32,471 nt of DNA from Sphingomonas hengshuiensis (lineage in GTDB: Bacteria; Pseudomonadota; Alphaproteobacteria; Sphingomonadales; Sphingomonadaceae): positions 1 to 32,471 of the forward strand of contig QFNF01000035.1 of assembly GCA_003240755.1 (NCBI GenBank), given 5' to 3'. The position numbers and the translations under genes were made by a program. Under the pieces are notes generated by a model. It searched no databases and had not been told where the DNA came from. It saw only the letters and a program-made list of their open reading frames with translations. Below, piece by piece: positions 16,525-24,040 of this stretch (positions are counted from its first letter, which is position 1; each line of letters begins with the position of its first letter).

Positions 16525-17832
16525 ATGGCGCGCAGTTCCGGCGCCATCGGCGGCGCCAATCCGTCCAGCCTCGCCCGGCTGTCCGTCCTGCCCAACCGGC
16601 GGCTGCCGCATGTCGTCACGGCACTGGGCGACAGCCGTGCGGCGGCGATCTATATCGACAGCGGCCAGCGCGGCTATGCCGCGACCTCGCCGCTCAACTG
16701 GGCCAATGCGCTGTCGGGGCAGCGGCTGGTGATCGGGCCGTGTTTCGGCAAGTCGGGCGACCGTACCGACCAGATGCTGCCGCGCCTGCCCGCCGCGATC
16801 GCCACCGGGGCGGGACTGCTCTATATCCATGCCGGGCTGAACGACATCGCCCAGAATTATCCGGGCGCGGCGACCAGCGGGGCGACGGCGTTCGCCAATA
16901 TCCGCACGATGATCGACGCCGGGCGGGCGGCGGGCATGGTCGTGGTGGTCGAGGCGGAGGTCGGGAGCAACGGCCTGTCCGCCGCGCAGATGGGGCAGGT
17001 CAACGACCTGAACGCGATGCTGTTCGACCATGCCGAGCGCGCGCCCGGCGTCCATGTCCATGACGCGCGGGCCGTGGCGATGCAGCCCGGCTATTCGGAC
17101 ACGCAGGTCCAGTTCCGCGCCGGCCACGCCTATGACGGAACGCATCTGAACGGGCGCGGCGCGGCCTATTGGGGGGAGAGCCTTGCCGCGTTGCTCGGCG
17201 CGATCGTGCCGATGCGGGCGGGGGCGGCGCTCAACATGCGCGCGGCGCTGCCCGCCAGTGGCCGGCGGCAACTGGTGGCCAATCCGCTGTTCGTCACCGC
17301 CAGCGGCGGAACCGCGGCGACCGGCGCGAGCGGGACGATCCCGGCGGGCTTCATCGGATCGGCCGGCACCGGGGCCAGCGCGACCTATGCGACGCAGGCC
17401 GATCCCGATGGCCTTGGCAACGACGTCACGGTCGATGCCAGCTTCACCGCCGCCAATGCGCAGGTGCGGCTGTATCAGGACGTGGCGCTCGCCAACCTGC
17501 TGCCCGGCGACCTGGTGGAGGGGGTGGCGGTCGTCGACATCCTCGGTACGCCGTCGGGCCTTGCCTCGCTGTTCCTGCAATTCACCCAGAATACGGGAAC
17601 CGGTGGGCAGGGCTATGACAATTTCTGCCTCTATGGTCCGGCCGCGGCCAATTATGTGGCGGTGGACCGGGCGATGCGGCTGACGCTGCGCACCCGGCCG
17701 CACCAGATGCGGGCGGCGGTGGGCAGTGGTGCCTATGCCCAATTGTCGGTGCGCGCGCTGTCGGCCGGGGCGGGCAGTTGCCAGTTCGTCGTGCGGCAGA
17801 TGGCGCTCAAACGCCGCGACAGCGATTATTGA
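16525..17832 (+). CDS. SGNH-hydrolase-like spike/fibre protein (GhsB position)
   Basis: 435-aa protein whose N-terminal ~215 residues look like an SGNH/GDSL hydrolase: block I ALGDSRAA with nucleophile candidate Ser37, block III GLND with Asn106, and block V DGTHLN with Asp204 and His207. All key catalytic positions are present. The C-terminal half (about 220-435) is Gly/Ala/Thr-rich beta structure, with strands such as AQVRLYQDVALANLLPGD that suggest a carbohydrate-binding-type sandwich. No signal peptide. SGNH domains often remove acetyl groups from polysaccharides and occur on phage tail and head spikes. Being coupled to the spike-base gene and located in an EPS locus with four acyltransferases, it may bind and deacylate the local polysaccharide (inference). 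A purely EPS-modifying cytoplasmic esterase is the alternative. The gene ends 4 bp before a convergent acyltransferase. Confidence 0.85.
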   Translation: MARSSGAIGGANPSSLARLSVLPNRRLPHVVTALGDSRAAAIYIDSGQRGYAATSPLNWANALSGQRLVIGPCFGKSGDRTDQMLPRLPAAIATGAGLLYIHAGLNDIAQNYPGAATSGATAFANIRTMIDAGRAAGMVVVVEAEVGSNGLSAAQMGQVNDLNAMLFDHAERAPGVHVHDARAVAMQPGYSDTQVQFRAGHAYDGTHLNGRGAAYWGESLAALLGAIVPMRAGAALNMRAALPASGRRQLVANPLFVTASGGTAATGASGTIPAGFIGSAGTGASATYATQADPDGLGNDVTVDASFTAANAQVRLYQDVALANLLPGDLVEGVAVVDILGTPSGLASLFLQFTQNTGTGGQGYDNFCLYGPAAANYVAVDRAMRLTLRTRPHQMRAAVGSGAYAQLSVRALSAGAGSCQFVVRQMALKRRDSDY

Positions 17833-17836
17833 GGCG

Positions 17837-18880
17837 TCAGGGGGCCGCCATCCGCGCCGGGTCCGCGCGGCCCCCGAACCGCTGGCCGAGCCAGCGGTTG
17901 ACCGGACGGTCGTACCACCGGTCGAGCAGCGGACAGACGATCATCAGCCCGACGATGCACAGCACCCCCAGGACGGGCAGCGGCAGCGGCACGACGTTCT
18001 GAAACCCCTCTGCCAGCCGCAGCGTCGGCCGATGCACGGCGTAGAGCGGGAACGACAATATGCCGAGATAGTGGAACGCCGGGACCGCGCCGCGCGGTTC
18101 GACGGCGTTGGTGCCCAGTGCGACCAGCAGGGGCGAGAAGAGGAACACGAAGGCCAGATCGAACGCCGCGCCGCCGAACGGCTGGATCAGCAGCACCGCG
18201 ACCGCCACCAGCAACAGCAGCGCCGGTACGCGCGGCACCGCCGGGCGATAGCGCCACAGGAGGATGCCGATGGTGAACGAAAAGAGCGTGCGCAGCGTGC
18301 CCAGCCCGAACTGGCCGATCAACGCACCGTGATCGACGGTCCCCGTGGCGGCGATGCCGAGCGCCAGCGCGATGCCGGACAGGACCCCGACGGCCACCAG
18401 CACGCGCCGCCCCGCCCACGGAAACGCCAGGGCATAGGCGATGTTGACCAGCAGTTCGAACAACAGCGACCAACTGGGCACGTTCAGCGCGAACAGATTG
18501 TCGTCGATCAGCGGCATCGGCAGGAACAGCGCACCGGCACCGGCCAGCGCCGCCAGCGTCGATGGCGCCATCGCCGATGGATTGTGGGTGACGATCACCA
18601 GCAGTTCGCGCACCACGCCGATCGCGAGGCCGAGCAGATAGAGCGGATAGAAGCGCAACAGCCGCCGGCGAATGAAGGCGAACGGCGTCAGCCCGCCCGC
18701 GAACCGCGCGTCATAGACGCGGGCGATCACATAGCCCGACAGCGCGAAGAACAGGTCGACCGCCAGGTATCCGTGCGGCGCGGGGTTCATCCCGAACATG
18801 CCGCGCGCATGGAACAGGACGACGCACAGCGCGGCGACCCCGCGCATCGCGTCGAGCGTATGGTTGCGTGCTTCCGTCAT
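17837..18880 (-). CDS. Acyltransferase-3 family (OafA-like) membrane O-acyltransferase
   Basis: 347-aa inner-membrane enzyme with about ten hydrophobic helices. The start MTEARNHTLDAMRGVAAL at 18880 has GGGAAG upstream; the frame runs further upstream but only as a shadow of the next gene. Family marks: DAMRGVAALCVVLFHA with the essential His, the YLAVDLFFALSGYVI loop, and RRRLLRFYPLYLLG. C-terminal helices include FHYLGILSFPLYAVHRP. These enzymes move acetyl or other acyl groups onto sugars on the periplasmic side. It is transcribed with nothing downstream, converging 4 bp from the spike protein gene. It follows a GT4 gene by 35 bp, so the two form a small operon that would add and acylate one sugar. 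Confidence 0.92.
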   Translation of the reverse strand: MTEARNHTLDAMRGVAALCVVLFHARGMFGMNPAPHGYLAVDLFFALSGYVIARVYDARFAGGLTPFAFIRRRLLRFYPLYLLGLAIGVVRELLVIVTHNPSAMAPSTLAALAGAGALFLPMPLIDDNLFALNVPSWSLLFELLVNIAYALAFPWAGRRVLVAVGVLSGIALALGIAATGTVDHGALIGQFGLGTLRTLFSFTIGILLWRYRPAVPRVPALLLLVAVAVLLIQPFGGAAFDLAFVFLFSPLLVALGTNAVEPRGAVPAFHYLGILSFPLYAVHRPTLRLAEGFQNVVPLPLPVLGVLCIVGLMIVCPLLDRWYDRPVNRWLGQRFGGRADPARMAAP

Positions 18881-18915
18881 CTTCCCGCTTCCCCCAAAGC
18901 AAAGAATGGCCGTGG

Positions 18916-20013
18916 TCAGCCGATCGTGGCCAGCGCCGCCAGCAGCCGCCCGGCGCTGTCGTCCCAGTCGAACGCCAGCGCGCGCGCGCGCGCGGCGGCG
19001 GACAGGCGGAGGTGCAGGTCGTCCTCGTCCAGCACCCGGCGCATCGCCGCGCCGATCGCGGCTTCGTCCTCGGGATCGCAATAGAGCGCGGCGTCGGCGC
19101 AGACTTCGCGGACCGGGGCGATGGTCGACGCGACGACCGGCGTGCCGAACTGCATCGCTTCCAGCGGCGGGATGCCGAAGCCTTCGTACAGGCTGGGGAA
19201 TACCAGCGCACGGGCGTTGGCGTACAGCGCCATCAACACTTCGTCGCCGATCCGGCCGGGCAGGATCACGCCGTCGGGCACCGCGCCCATGGCGTTGTCG
19301 GCGAACGAGCGGACCGCCGCGCCGACCAGCACCAGCCGGTCGTCGGGACGGGCGATCGAGCGGAATGCACGGATCGCGCGCGGCAGGTTCTTGTTCGGCG
19401 CGAACGACCCGACGATCAGCAGGAAGCGGCCGGGCGTCAGGGCGTGGCGTTCGAGGATGGCGGTGTCGGGCGTGATCGCGCGGATATGGTCGGCGGCATT
19501 GGGTATGACCGCGATCGATTCGGGCTTCAGCCGCAGTATCGACGCCAGCCGCGCCTGCGAGAAGCGCGAGACGGTGGCGATGTGCGAGCGCCGCGCCAGC
19601 AGCCGGCCGAGCGTGCGGTGCAACAGGCGATAGCTGGGCGCGAACCCCTGCCCGAAATCGTACACCGCGGCATCGTGGATCACGGTCAGCGCGCGGCGGG
19701 CGCGCACCGGATTGGCGTTGCACAGGCCGAGCAGGATGCCGCCGCGCGCCGCCACGGGCAGCGACAATTGCTCCCAGCGATGCCCGCCGCCCGATCCGAC
19801 GGTGCGAAAGCCGAAGCGCGGCCATTTCGCCGGCGCCGCGATCCCCGGCGGCGCGAGGATGGTTATCGCCGGCGCGCGCCCGTCCTGTGGCTGGCGGTCG
19901 TGGATGCGGTCGAGCACCATGTGCGCGAAGCGTTCGACCCCCGTCACCGGGCGGCCGAGAAAGCGTCCGTTGACGAAGATGGGCGGCATGGGGCGTTCGC
20001 GATCGGCTGGCAT
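18916..20013 (-). CDS. GT4-family glycosyltransferase (WbaZ/mannosyltransferase-like)
   Basis: 365-aa GT-B enzyme. The N-terminus PPIFVNGRFLGRPVTGVERFA is the pattern of GT4 enzymes of the WbaZ/MtfB type. It has LTVIHDAAVYDF, HIATVSRFSQARL, FLLIVGSFAPNKNLPRAI and the donor-site motif YEGFGIPPLEAM with an intact E-x7-E. Start choice is uncertain: ATG 20013 (MPADRERP) or ATG 19989 (MPPIFVNG), neither with a good ribosome site; the latter fits the family length best. It is divergent from the secreted glycosidase, across 170 bp. It probably transfers mannose or a related sugar, but the donor cannot be fixed from sequence. Confidence 0.9.
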   Translation of the reverse strand: MPADRERPMPPIFVNGRFLGRPVTGVERFAHMVLDRIHDRQPQDGRAPAITILAPPGIAAPAKWPRFGFRTVGSGGGHRWEQLSLPVAARGGILLGLCNANPVRARRALTVIHDAAVYDFGQGFAPSYRLLHRTLGRLLARRSHIATVSRFSQARLASILRLKPESIAVIPNAADHIRAITPDTAILERHALTPGRFLLIVGSFAPNKNLPRAIRAFRSIARPDDRLVLVGAAVRSFADNAMGAVPDGVILPGRIGDEVLMALYANARALVFPSLYEGFGIPPLEAMQFGTPVVASTIAPVREVCADAALYCDPEDEAAIGAAMRRVLDEDDLHLRLSAAARARALAFDWDDSAGRLLAALATIG

Positions 20014-20183
20014 CGCCCCGCTATGCCGCGACTGCGAAGGCAAATCGAGTCCCATCGGGTCGCAGGCGATCCGCCGGGGCATAGCCGCGCCGGGGCGTTG
20101 CCGCCGGCCGGCGGCGCCGTTGGTGATCGTGCCGCGATGCGGTATGACGACGCCTCATCGACCATCCGTGGCGGAGACGAGCA

Positions 20184-21587
20184 GTGCAACGATCCTGGCA
20201 GCGCCGGCGCCGGCGGCGGAGCGTGACGATGGCATCGGCCGGGCTGGTCGGCGTCGCGGCGGTCGCGCTGTCGCTGCTGTGGTCGGGCGGTACGATGCAC
20301 GCCGCCGAACCGGTGTCGCTCAAGCTCGATTATGCCGGCCTGCCGACCCGCGCCACGCCGCTGGTGATGGGGGTCGGCGTGCATTTCGGCCTGAACCAGG
20401 CCTTTGGCTACGAAGCCGCGCCGACCGCGAAGGCGATCGCGACGCTGGGGGTCGATTCGTTCCGCGACGACCTGCCGTGGCAGGTGTTCAAGCGCAACGG
20501 GCTGGACCAGCCGGGATCGCTGTCGCCCCGGCTGGCGGGGATGGTCGCGGCGACGCCGGCGCGTCCGCTGCTGGCGCTCGATTACGGCCACCCGGCCTTC
20601 CGCAAGGGCGCCTCGCCGATCGACGAGGAGGGCCGCGCGAAGTTCGCGGCCTTTGCCGGCGAGGCGACCGGCGCGATGCGCGCCAGCCCGCCGATGTACG
20701 AGGTGTGGAACGAATGGAACCTGGGCGCGGTCCTCGGCCGGCCCAAGCTGACCGATGCCGGCCGGCCCGACGATCCCCGCTCGGCCGGCAACTACACCGC
20801 GCTCGCCCGGCGGACGGTCGCCGCGATCCGCAAGGCCGATCCGAATGCGTTCGTGCTGGTCGGCGCGGCGGGTGAGGACCCGCAATGGCAATGGGTCGAC
20901 GCGATCGTGGCCCAGGGCGCGGCACGGCAGGCGAGCGGGCTGTCGGTCCATTACTACAACCATTGCCTGCGCCCCGGATACCGTACCGCCACCGAAGCGA
21001 TCGGCCGGATCGAGGCACTGCGGCGAAAGCTGGTCGCGTCGCAGGGGGACAAGGCGCCGCAACTCTACATCACCGAAACCGGCTGGCCGACGACCACCGG
21101 CGGCCATTGCGACATCCCGCGCCAGGCGGCGGGCGACAATACCGCGCAGTTCCTGTTGTGGGCGGCGGCGACGCCGTGGATCGGCGGGGTATGGATCTAC
21201 CAGTTGCGCGATCAGGGGCGGAACCCGACCGAGCTGGAGGATAATTTCGGGCTGTTCGACTATGATTACCGGCCGAAGCCGGCGGCGTGCATGGTCGCCG
21301 ACGTGACCCGCATCGTCCATGGCGCGAAGCGCTGGCGGGTGTTGCGGCAGGCCGGCGGGCTGACGCTGATCCAGCTCGACGGGGCGAAGGGTCGGCAACT
21401 GGTCGCCTTTGCCGAACAGCAGGGGCAGGTCGCGCACCTGTCGTTCGCCGGCCGGCCGGTGGCGGCGCGTCCGCTGTGTCAGGCAGCACCTTCCGCCGCG
21501 GCGACGACGATCGATGTCGGTACCCGCCCGGTGGTGATCGACGCCGCGTCGCTGTCGGGCGTGCCGCTCAGCGCGACGTTCGGCTAG
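20184..21587 (+). CDS. Secreted GH-A clan glycoside hydrolase (PslG/GH39-like)
   Basis: 467 aa from a GTG at 20184 with GGAG upstream; an ATG at 20229 is a possible internal start. The N-terminus is Arg-rich (RRRRRR) followed by a hydrophobic segment and a cut site near MHAAEP, so it is exported. The catalytic barrel carries the two GH-A glutamates: acid/base Glu177 in EVWNEWNL and nucleophile Glu298 in YITETGWP, with HYYNH on the strand between. A small beta domain follows at the end. In the Pseudomonas Psl locus a similar periplasmic hydrolase (PslG) clears mis-localised polymer; the same role is likely here. It stands alone between divergent and convergent neighbours, ending 4 bp from the PilZ gene. 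Confidence 0.9.
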   Translation: MQRSWQRRRRRRSVTMASAGLVGVAAVALSLLWSGGTMHAAEPVSLKLDYAGLPTRATPLVMGVGVHFGLNQAFGYEAAPTAKAIATLGVDSFRDDLPWQVFKRNGLDQPGSLSPRLAGMVAATPARPLLALDYGHPAFRKGASPIDEEGRAKFAAFAGEATGAMRASPPMYEVWNEWNLGAVLGRPKLTDAGRPDDPRSAGNYTALARRTVAAIRKADPNAFVLVGAAGEDPQWQWVDAIVAQGAARQASGLSVHYYNHCLRPGYRTATEAIGRIEALRRKLVASQGDKAPQLYITETGWPTTTGGHCDIPRQAAGDNTAQFLLWAAATPWIGGVWIYQLRDQGRNPTELEDNFGLFDYDYRPKPAACMVADVTRIVHGAKRWRVLRQAGGLTLIQLDGAKGRQLVAFAEQQGQVAHLSFAGRPVAARPLCQAAPSAAATTIDVGTRPVVIDAASLSGVPLSATFG

Positions 21588-21591
21588 GGCG

Positions 21592-22038
21592 TCAGCCGAT
21601 CGCCCACAGCAGCGCGGCGACGACGCCCCAGCCGCTGGCGGCGATGGCGAACAGCCACGCGCTGCTGGCGCCGACCGACGATTTCGGCGACGCCGCCACC
21701 GGTTCGGCGCTGCCCGGAAAGGGGTGGACGTTCGACAGGACCGCCGCGGTGACGGCGCCCGAGCGCAGCGGTTCGGTAAAGGCGCAGCCGTGCATCGATC
21801 CGTTGCGCCAGCGGATTTCGGCCGATACCACGCCGATCCCGGCGATGCCGACGCCGATCATCGTACCCGGCGCCAGCGGCACCGGCGCGTCGATCCGGCA
21901 GCCGTCGCGGGTGAGGTCGGCGACGTGGATCGGCTCCGGCGGGTATTCGGCGATGCGCAGCGTCCCCGTCCGCTCCACGGCTACGCGATCCTCGGTACGG
22001 CGATCGTCCTGGCGATAGAGATGCGCGTTGATGTTCAC
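21592..22038 (-). CDS. PilZ-domain protein with C-terminal membrane helix
   Basis: 148 aa from a GTG at 22038 (GGGA upstream). The PilZ c-di-GMP motifs are present: RRTEDR (R-x3-R, Arg14/Arg18) near the N-terminus and DLTRDGCRID, the second motif (D/N-x-S-x-x-G) with Thr in place of Ser. The barrel continues through IRWRNGSMHGCAF. A Pro/Ser-rich linker leads to a hydrophobic C-terminal segment (WLFAIAASGWGVVAALLWAI), so the PilZ domain is anchored to the inner membrane from its C-terminus. In an EPS locus this suggests post-translational control of synthesis or export by c-di-GMP (inference). It is not overlapped with the GT gene upstream (254-bp gap) and may have its own promoter. Confidence 0.9.
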   Translation of the reverse strand: MNINAHLYRQDDRRTEDRVAVERTGTLRIAEYPPEPIHVADLTRDGCRIDAPVPLAPGTMIGVGIAGIGVVSAEIRWRNGSMHGCAFTEPLRSGAVTAAVLSNVHPFPGSAEPVAASPKSSVGASSAWLFAIAASGWGVVAALLWAIG

Positions 22039-22260
22039 GTCGGTTCCCGGTCACTAAACGGGACAAGCCGCCCCTGACCACAGCTCTAGCGCGGCGCCGG
22101 TTCCGAAAGGGTGTTCCGACATGGTTATCGCGGCGGCAAGATGTTGCCCCCGCCCGGCCAGCGCGAAGCCGAGGGTAGAGGTAATCGCCGCCACCGCCCG
22201 GAGCGCATGCGGGTCGTGGCGCATGACGCCCGGACGCCTGCCGCCGATGACGGGCGCGTC

Positions 22261-22279
22261 GGGGGCGGGCGGGGCGGGG
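22261..22279 (+). other. G-quadruplex motif with single-base loops
   Basis: Four G-runs of 5, 3, 4 and 4 bases are separated by single C bases (GGGGGCGGGCGGGGCGGGG), in the 254-bp gap between the GT gene (22293-23459) and the PilZ gene. The G-rich strand is +, so it is the template strand for both minus-strand genes. Nothing else with clear function was seen in 22039-22292; short ORFs there are not convincing. Confidence 0.6.
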
Positions 22280-22292
22280 CGACGGTCGCGGA

Positions 22293-23459
22293 TCAGCGCG
22301 TCGGCAGCGGCCGGGCGGGGTCGATGTCCATGGTCACGTCGGCGCAGCGCTGCCAGCTAAGCGTGCGTGCCCGCTCCCGCGCGGCCGCGCCGAAGCGTTG
22401 CCGCGTGGCGTCGTCGGTCAGCAACCGTGCGATCGCCGCGGTCGTCGGGGCGGGGTCGCGGTCGTCGACCAGCAGGCCGGTCGATTCGTCCAGCACGACC
22501 TCCGGCACGCCGCCGACCGGGGAGGCGATGCTCGGCACCGACTGTCCCGCCGCTTCCAGATAGACGAGGCCGAAACCCTCGATCTTGTCGGTGCGGTTCT
22601 CGCCGACCAGCAGGAACAGGTCGGCACTGGCGTACAGCGCGCGGATATCGTCCTGCGCCAGCCCGCCGGTGAACAGGATGGTGGCGTCGGTTTCGGCCGC
22701 CATCGCCTCCAGCCGCGCCTGATAGGCGGCATCGCCCGGTCGCCCGGCGATGGCATAGACGACCCGCCGCCGCAGGTCGTCGGGCAGCGCGGCGACCGCG
22801 GCGATCATCAGCCGGTGGCCCTTGCGCTCGTCGACGCGCGACACGCTGAGCAGCAGCGGGCGCCCGTCGGGAATGCCCAGCCGTGCCCTTGCCGCAACCG
22901 TGTCGCCGGCATCGTCGAACCAGTACGGATTGACGCCCAGCAGCGCGACCCGGGTCGGCGTGTTCGCCAGGGATCGATGGTTCGCGCGTGCGATCGACAG
23001 GGTGTATTCGCTGTTGGCGATCACCGCCTCGGCATGCGCGAACACGTTGGTCGTGCGCAGCAGCTTGGGCACCTTTCCCTGCGCTAGGATCAGCGCGTCG
23101 GTGCCGTGGAGGAAGATGCGGAACGGCGGCAATCCGGCAAGGGTGCGCGCGATGCCGGCGGCGATGATGAACGGCCAGTCGGCGATCAGCCAGCGGTCGA
23201 ACCGCGTCCGCCGGGCCAGCAGCGCGCGGACCAGCGTCGGCAATATCCTTGCCGAATAGCCCGACGCCGGAAAGCGTTCGACCGCGAACGGATAGGTCGC
23301 ATCGTCGGGATGCCGCGCCGTCCCGTAATCGGGGGCGAGCACGGTCACGGCGATCCCGCGCGCCGCCAGCGATTTCGCCAGTTCGACGCAGAAGGTGCCG
23401 ACGCCGCCGGCATAGGGCGGAAATTCGAAGGTGGGGATCAGCAGCCGTTCCATCGTCAT
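22293..23459 (-). CDS. GT4-family glycosyltransferase
   Basis: 388-aa GT-B enzyme. The start MTMERLLIPTFEFPPYAGGVG at 23459 overlaps the stop of the acetyltransferase by 4 bp; the long open frame upstream is a shadow. Features: Gly-loop FPPYAGGVGTFCVELA, IFLHGTDALILA, AVIANSEYTLSIAR, PLLLSVSRVDERKGHRLMI, and the donor-site motif KIEGFGLVYLEAAG with intact E-x7-E, then GGVPEVV. It is the third gene in the flippase-acetyltransferase-GT operon. Expected to add one sugar of the repeat unit in the cytoplasm. No unusual residues. Confidence 0.93.
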   Translation of the reverse strand: MTMERLLIPTFEFPPYAGGVGTFCVELAKSLAARGIAVTVLAPDYGTARHPDDATYPFAVERFPASGYSARILPTLVRALLARRTRFDRWLIADWPFIIAAGIARTLAGLPPFRIFLHGTDALILAQGKVPKLLRTTNVFAHAEAVIANSEYTLSIARANHRSLANTPTRVALLGVNPYWFDDAGDTVAARARLGIPDGRPLLLSVSRVDERKGHRLMIAAVAALPDDLRRRVVYAIAGRPGDAAYQARLEAMAAETDATILFTGGLAQDDIRALYASADLFLLVGENRTDKIEGFGLVYLEAAGQSVPSIASPVGGVPEVVLDESTGLLVDDRDPAPTTAAIARLLTDDATRQRFGAAARERARTLSWQRCADVTMDIDPARPLPTR

Positions 23460-24040
23460 TCCGCTCCATCGTTCATGGGGGTTCGCGGTGCGATCGCCCT
23501 GGCCGGGGTGCCCAGCGCCACGCCGCCCGCCGGCACGTCGACCAGCACCACCGAATTGGCGCCGATCTTCGCATGGTCGCCGATCGTCACGTCGCCGAGG
23601 ATGATCGACGACGCGCCGATCATCACCCCCGCGCCGATGCGGGGGCCGTGCAGATCGTGGTCGCCGCGCTTGCCGATCGTGCTGTTCTGCAGGCACGACG
23701 CGCCGGGGCCGATGCTGCACTGGCCGATGACGATCGCATAAGGGTGCGGGGTGTAGAAGCCCGGCGCGATCTCGGCGAACTGCGCGATTTCGGACCCGAA
23801 CCTGACGCAGTTGCGCGTCCAGTAAAGCTTGCTCAGGAACCGGCCGACGACCGGGATCGACCGCATGAGCAATTGCAGGCGGTGTGCGAAGATGAACTTG
23901 AACCCCGGCAGGAACAGCAGCGCATAGACCGCGAACTTCCTGCCCGGCGCCGTTGCGGTACGGCCGGCATAACGGTGCAGGTCGCCCTTCACCTCGGTAC
24001 GGAAACGCCGCAGCGCGACGGACAGGGCGGGGGGATTCAT
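23456..24040 (-). CDS. Hexapeptide-repeat (WcaB/CysE-like) O-acetyltransferase
   Basis: 194-aa left-handed beta-helix acyltransferase, clearly related to the one at 14216-14794: both have an N-terminal helical part with a G-F-x-F-x-x-A-R/H-R motif, the PHPYxIVxG His motif (FYTPHPYAIVIGQC), and hexapeptide turns (CSIGPGASCLQNSTIG, PRIGAGVMIGASSIILG, VTIGDHAKIGANSVVL) ending in ALGTPAR. It likely acetylates a sugar of the repeat unit using acetyl-CoA. The ATG at 24040 overlaps the flippase stop, and its stop overlaps the GT start, each by 4 bp, so all three proteins are made together. The two paralogues probably act on different sugars or positions. Confidence 0.91.
   Translation of the reverse strand: MNPPALSVALRRFRTEVKGDLHRYAGRTATAPGRKFAVYALLFLPGFKFIFAHRLQLLMRSIPVVGRFLSKLYWTRNCVRFGSEIAQFAEIAPGFYTPHPYAIVIGQCSIGPGASCLQNSTIGKRGDHDLHGPRIGAGVMIGASSIILGDVTIGDHAKIGANSVVLVDVPAGGVALGTPARAIAPRTPMNDGAE

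Noticed and set aside
20100..20115. 16-bp perfect palindrome GCCGCCGGCCGGCGGC upstream of the glycosidase gene
   Set aside because: All G/C; about one or two such palindromes are expected by chance in this much high-GC DNA.
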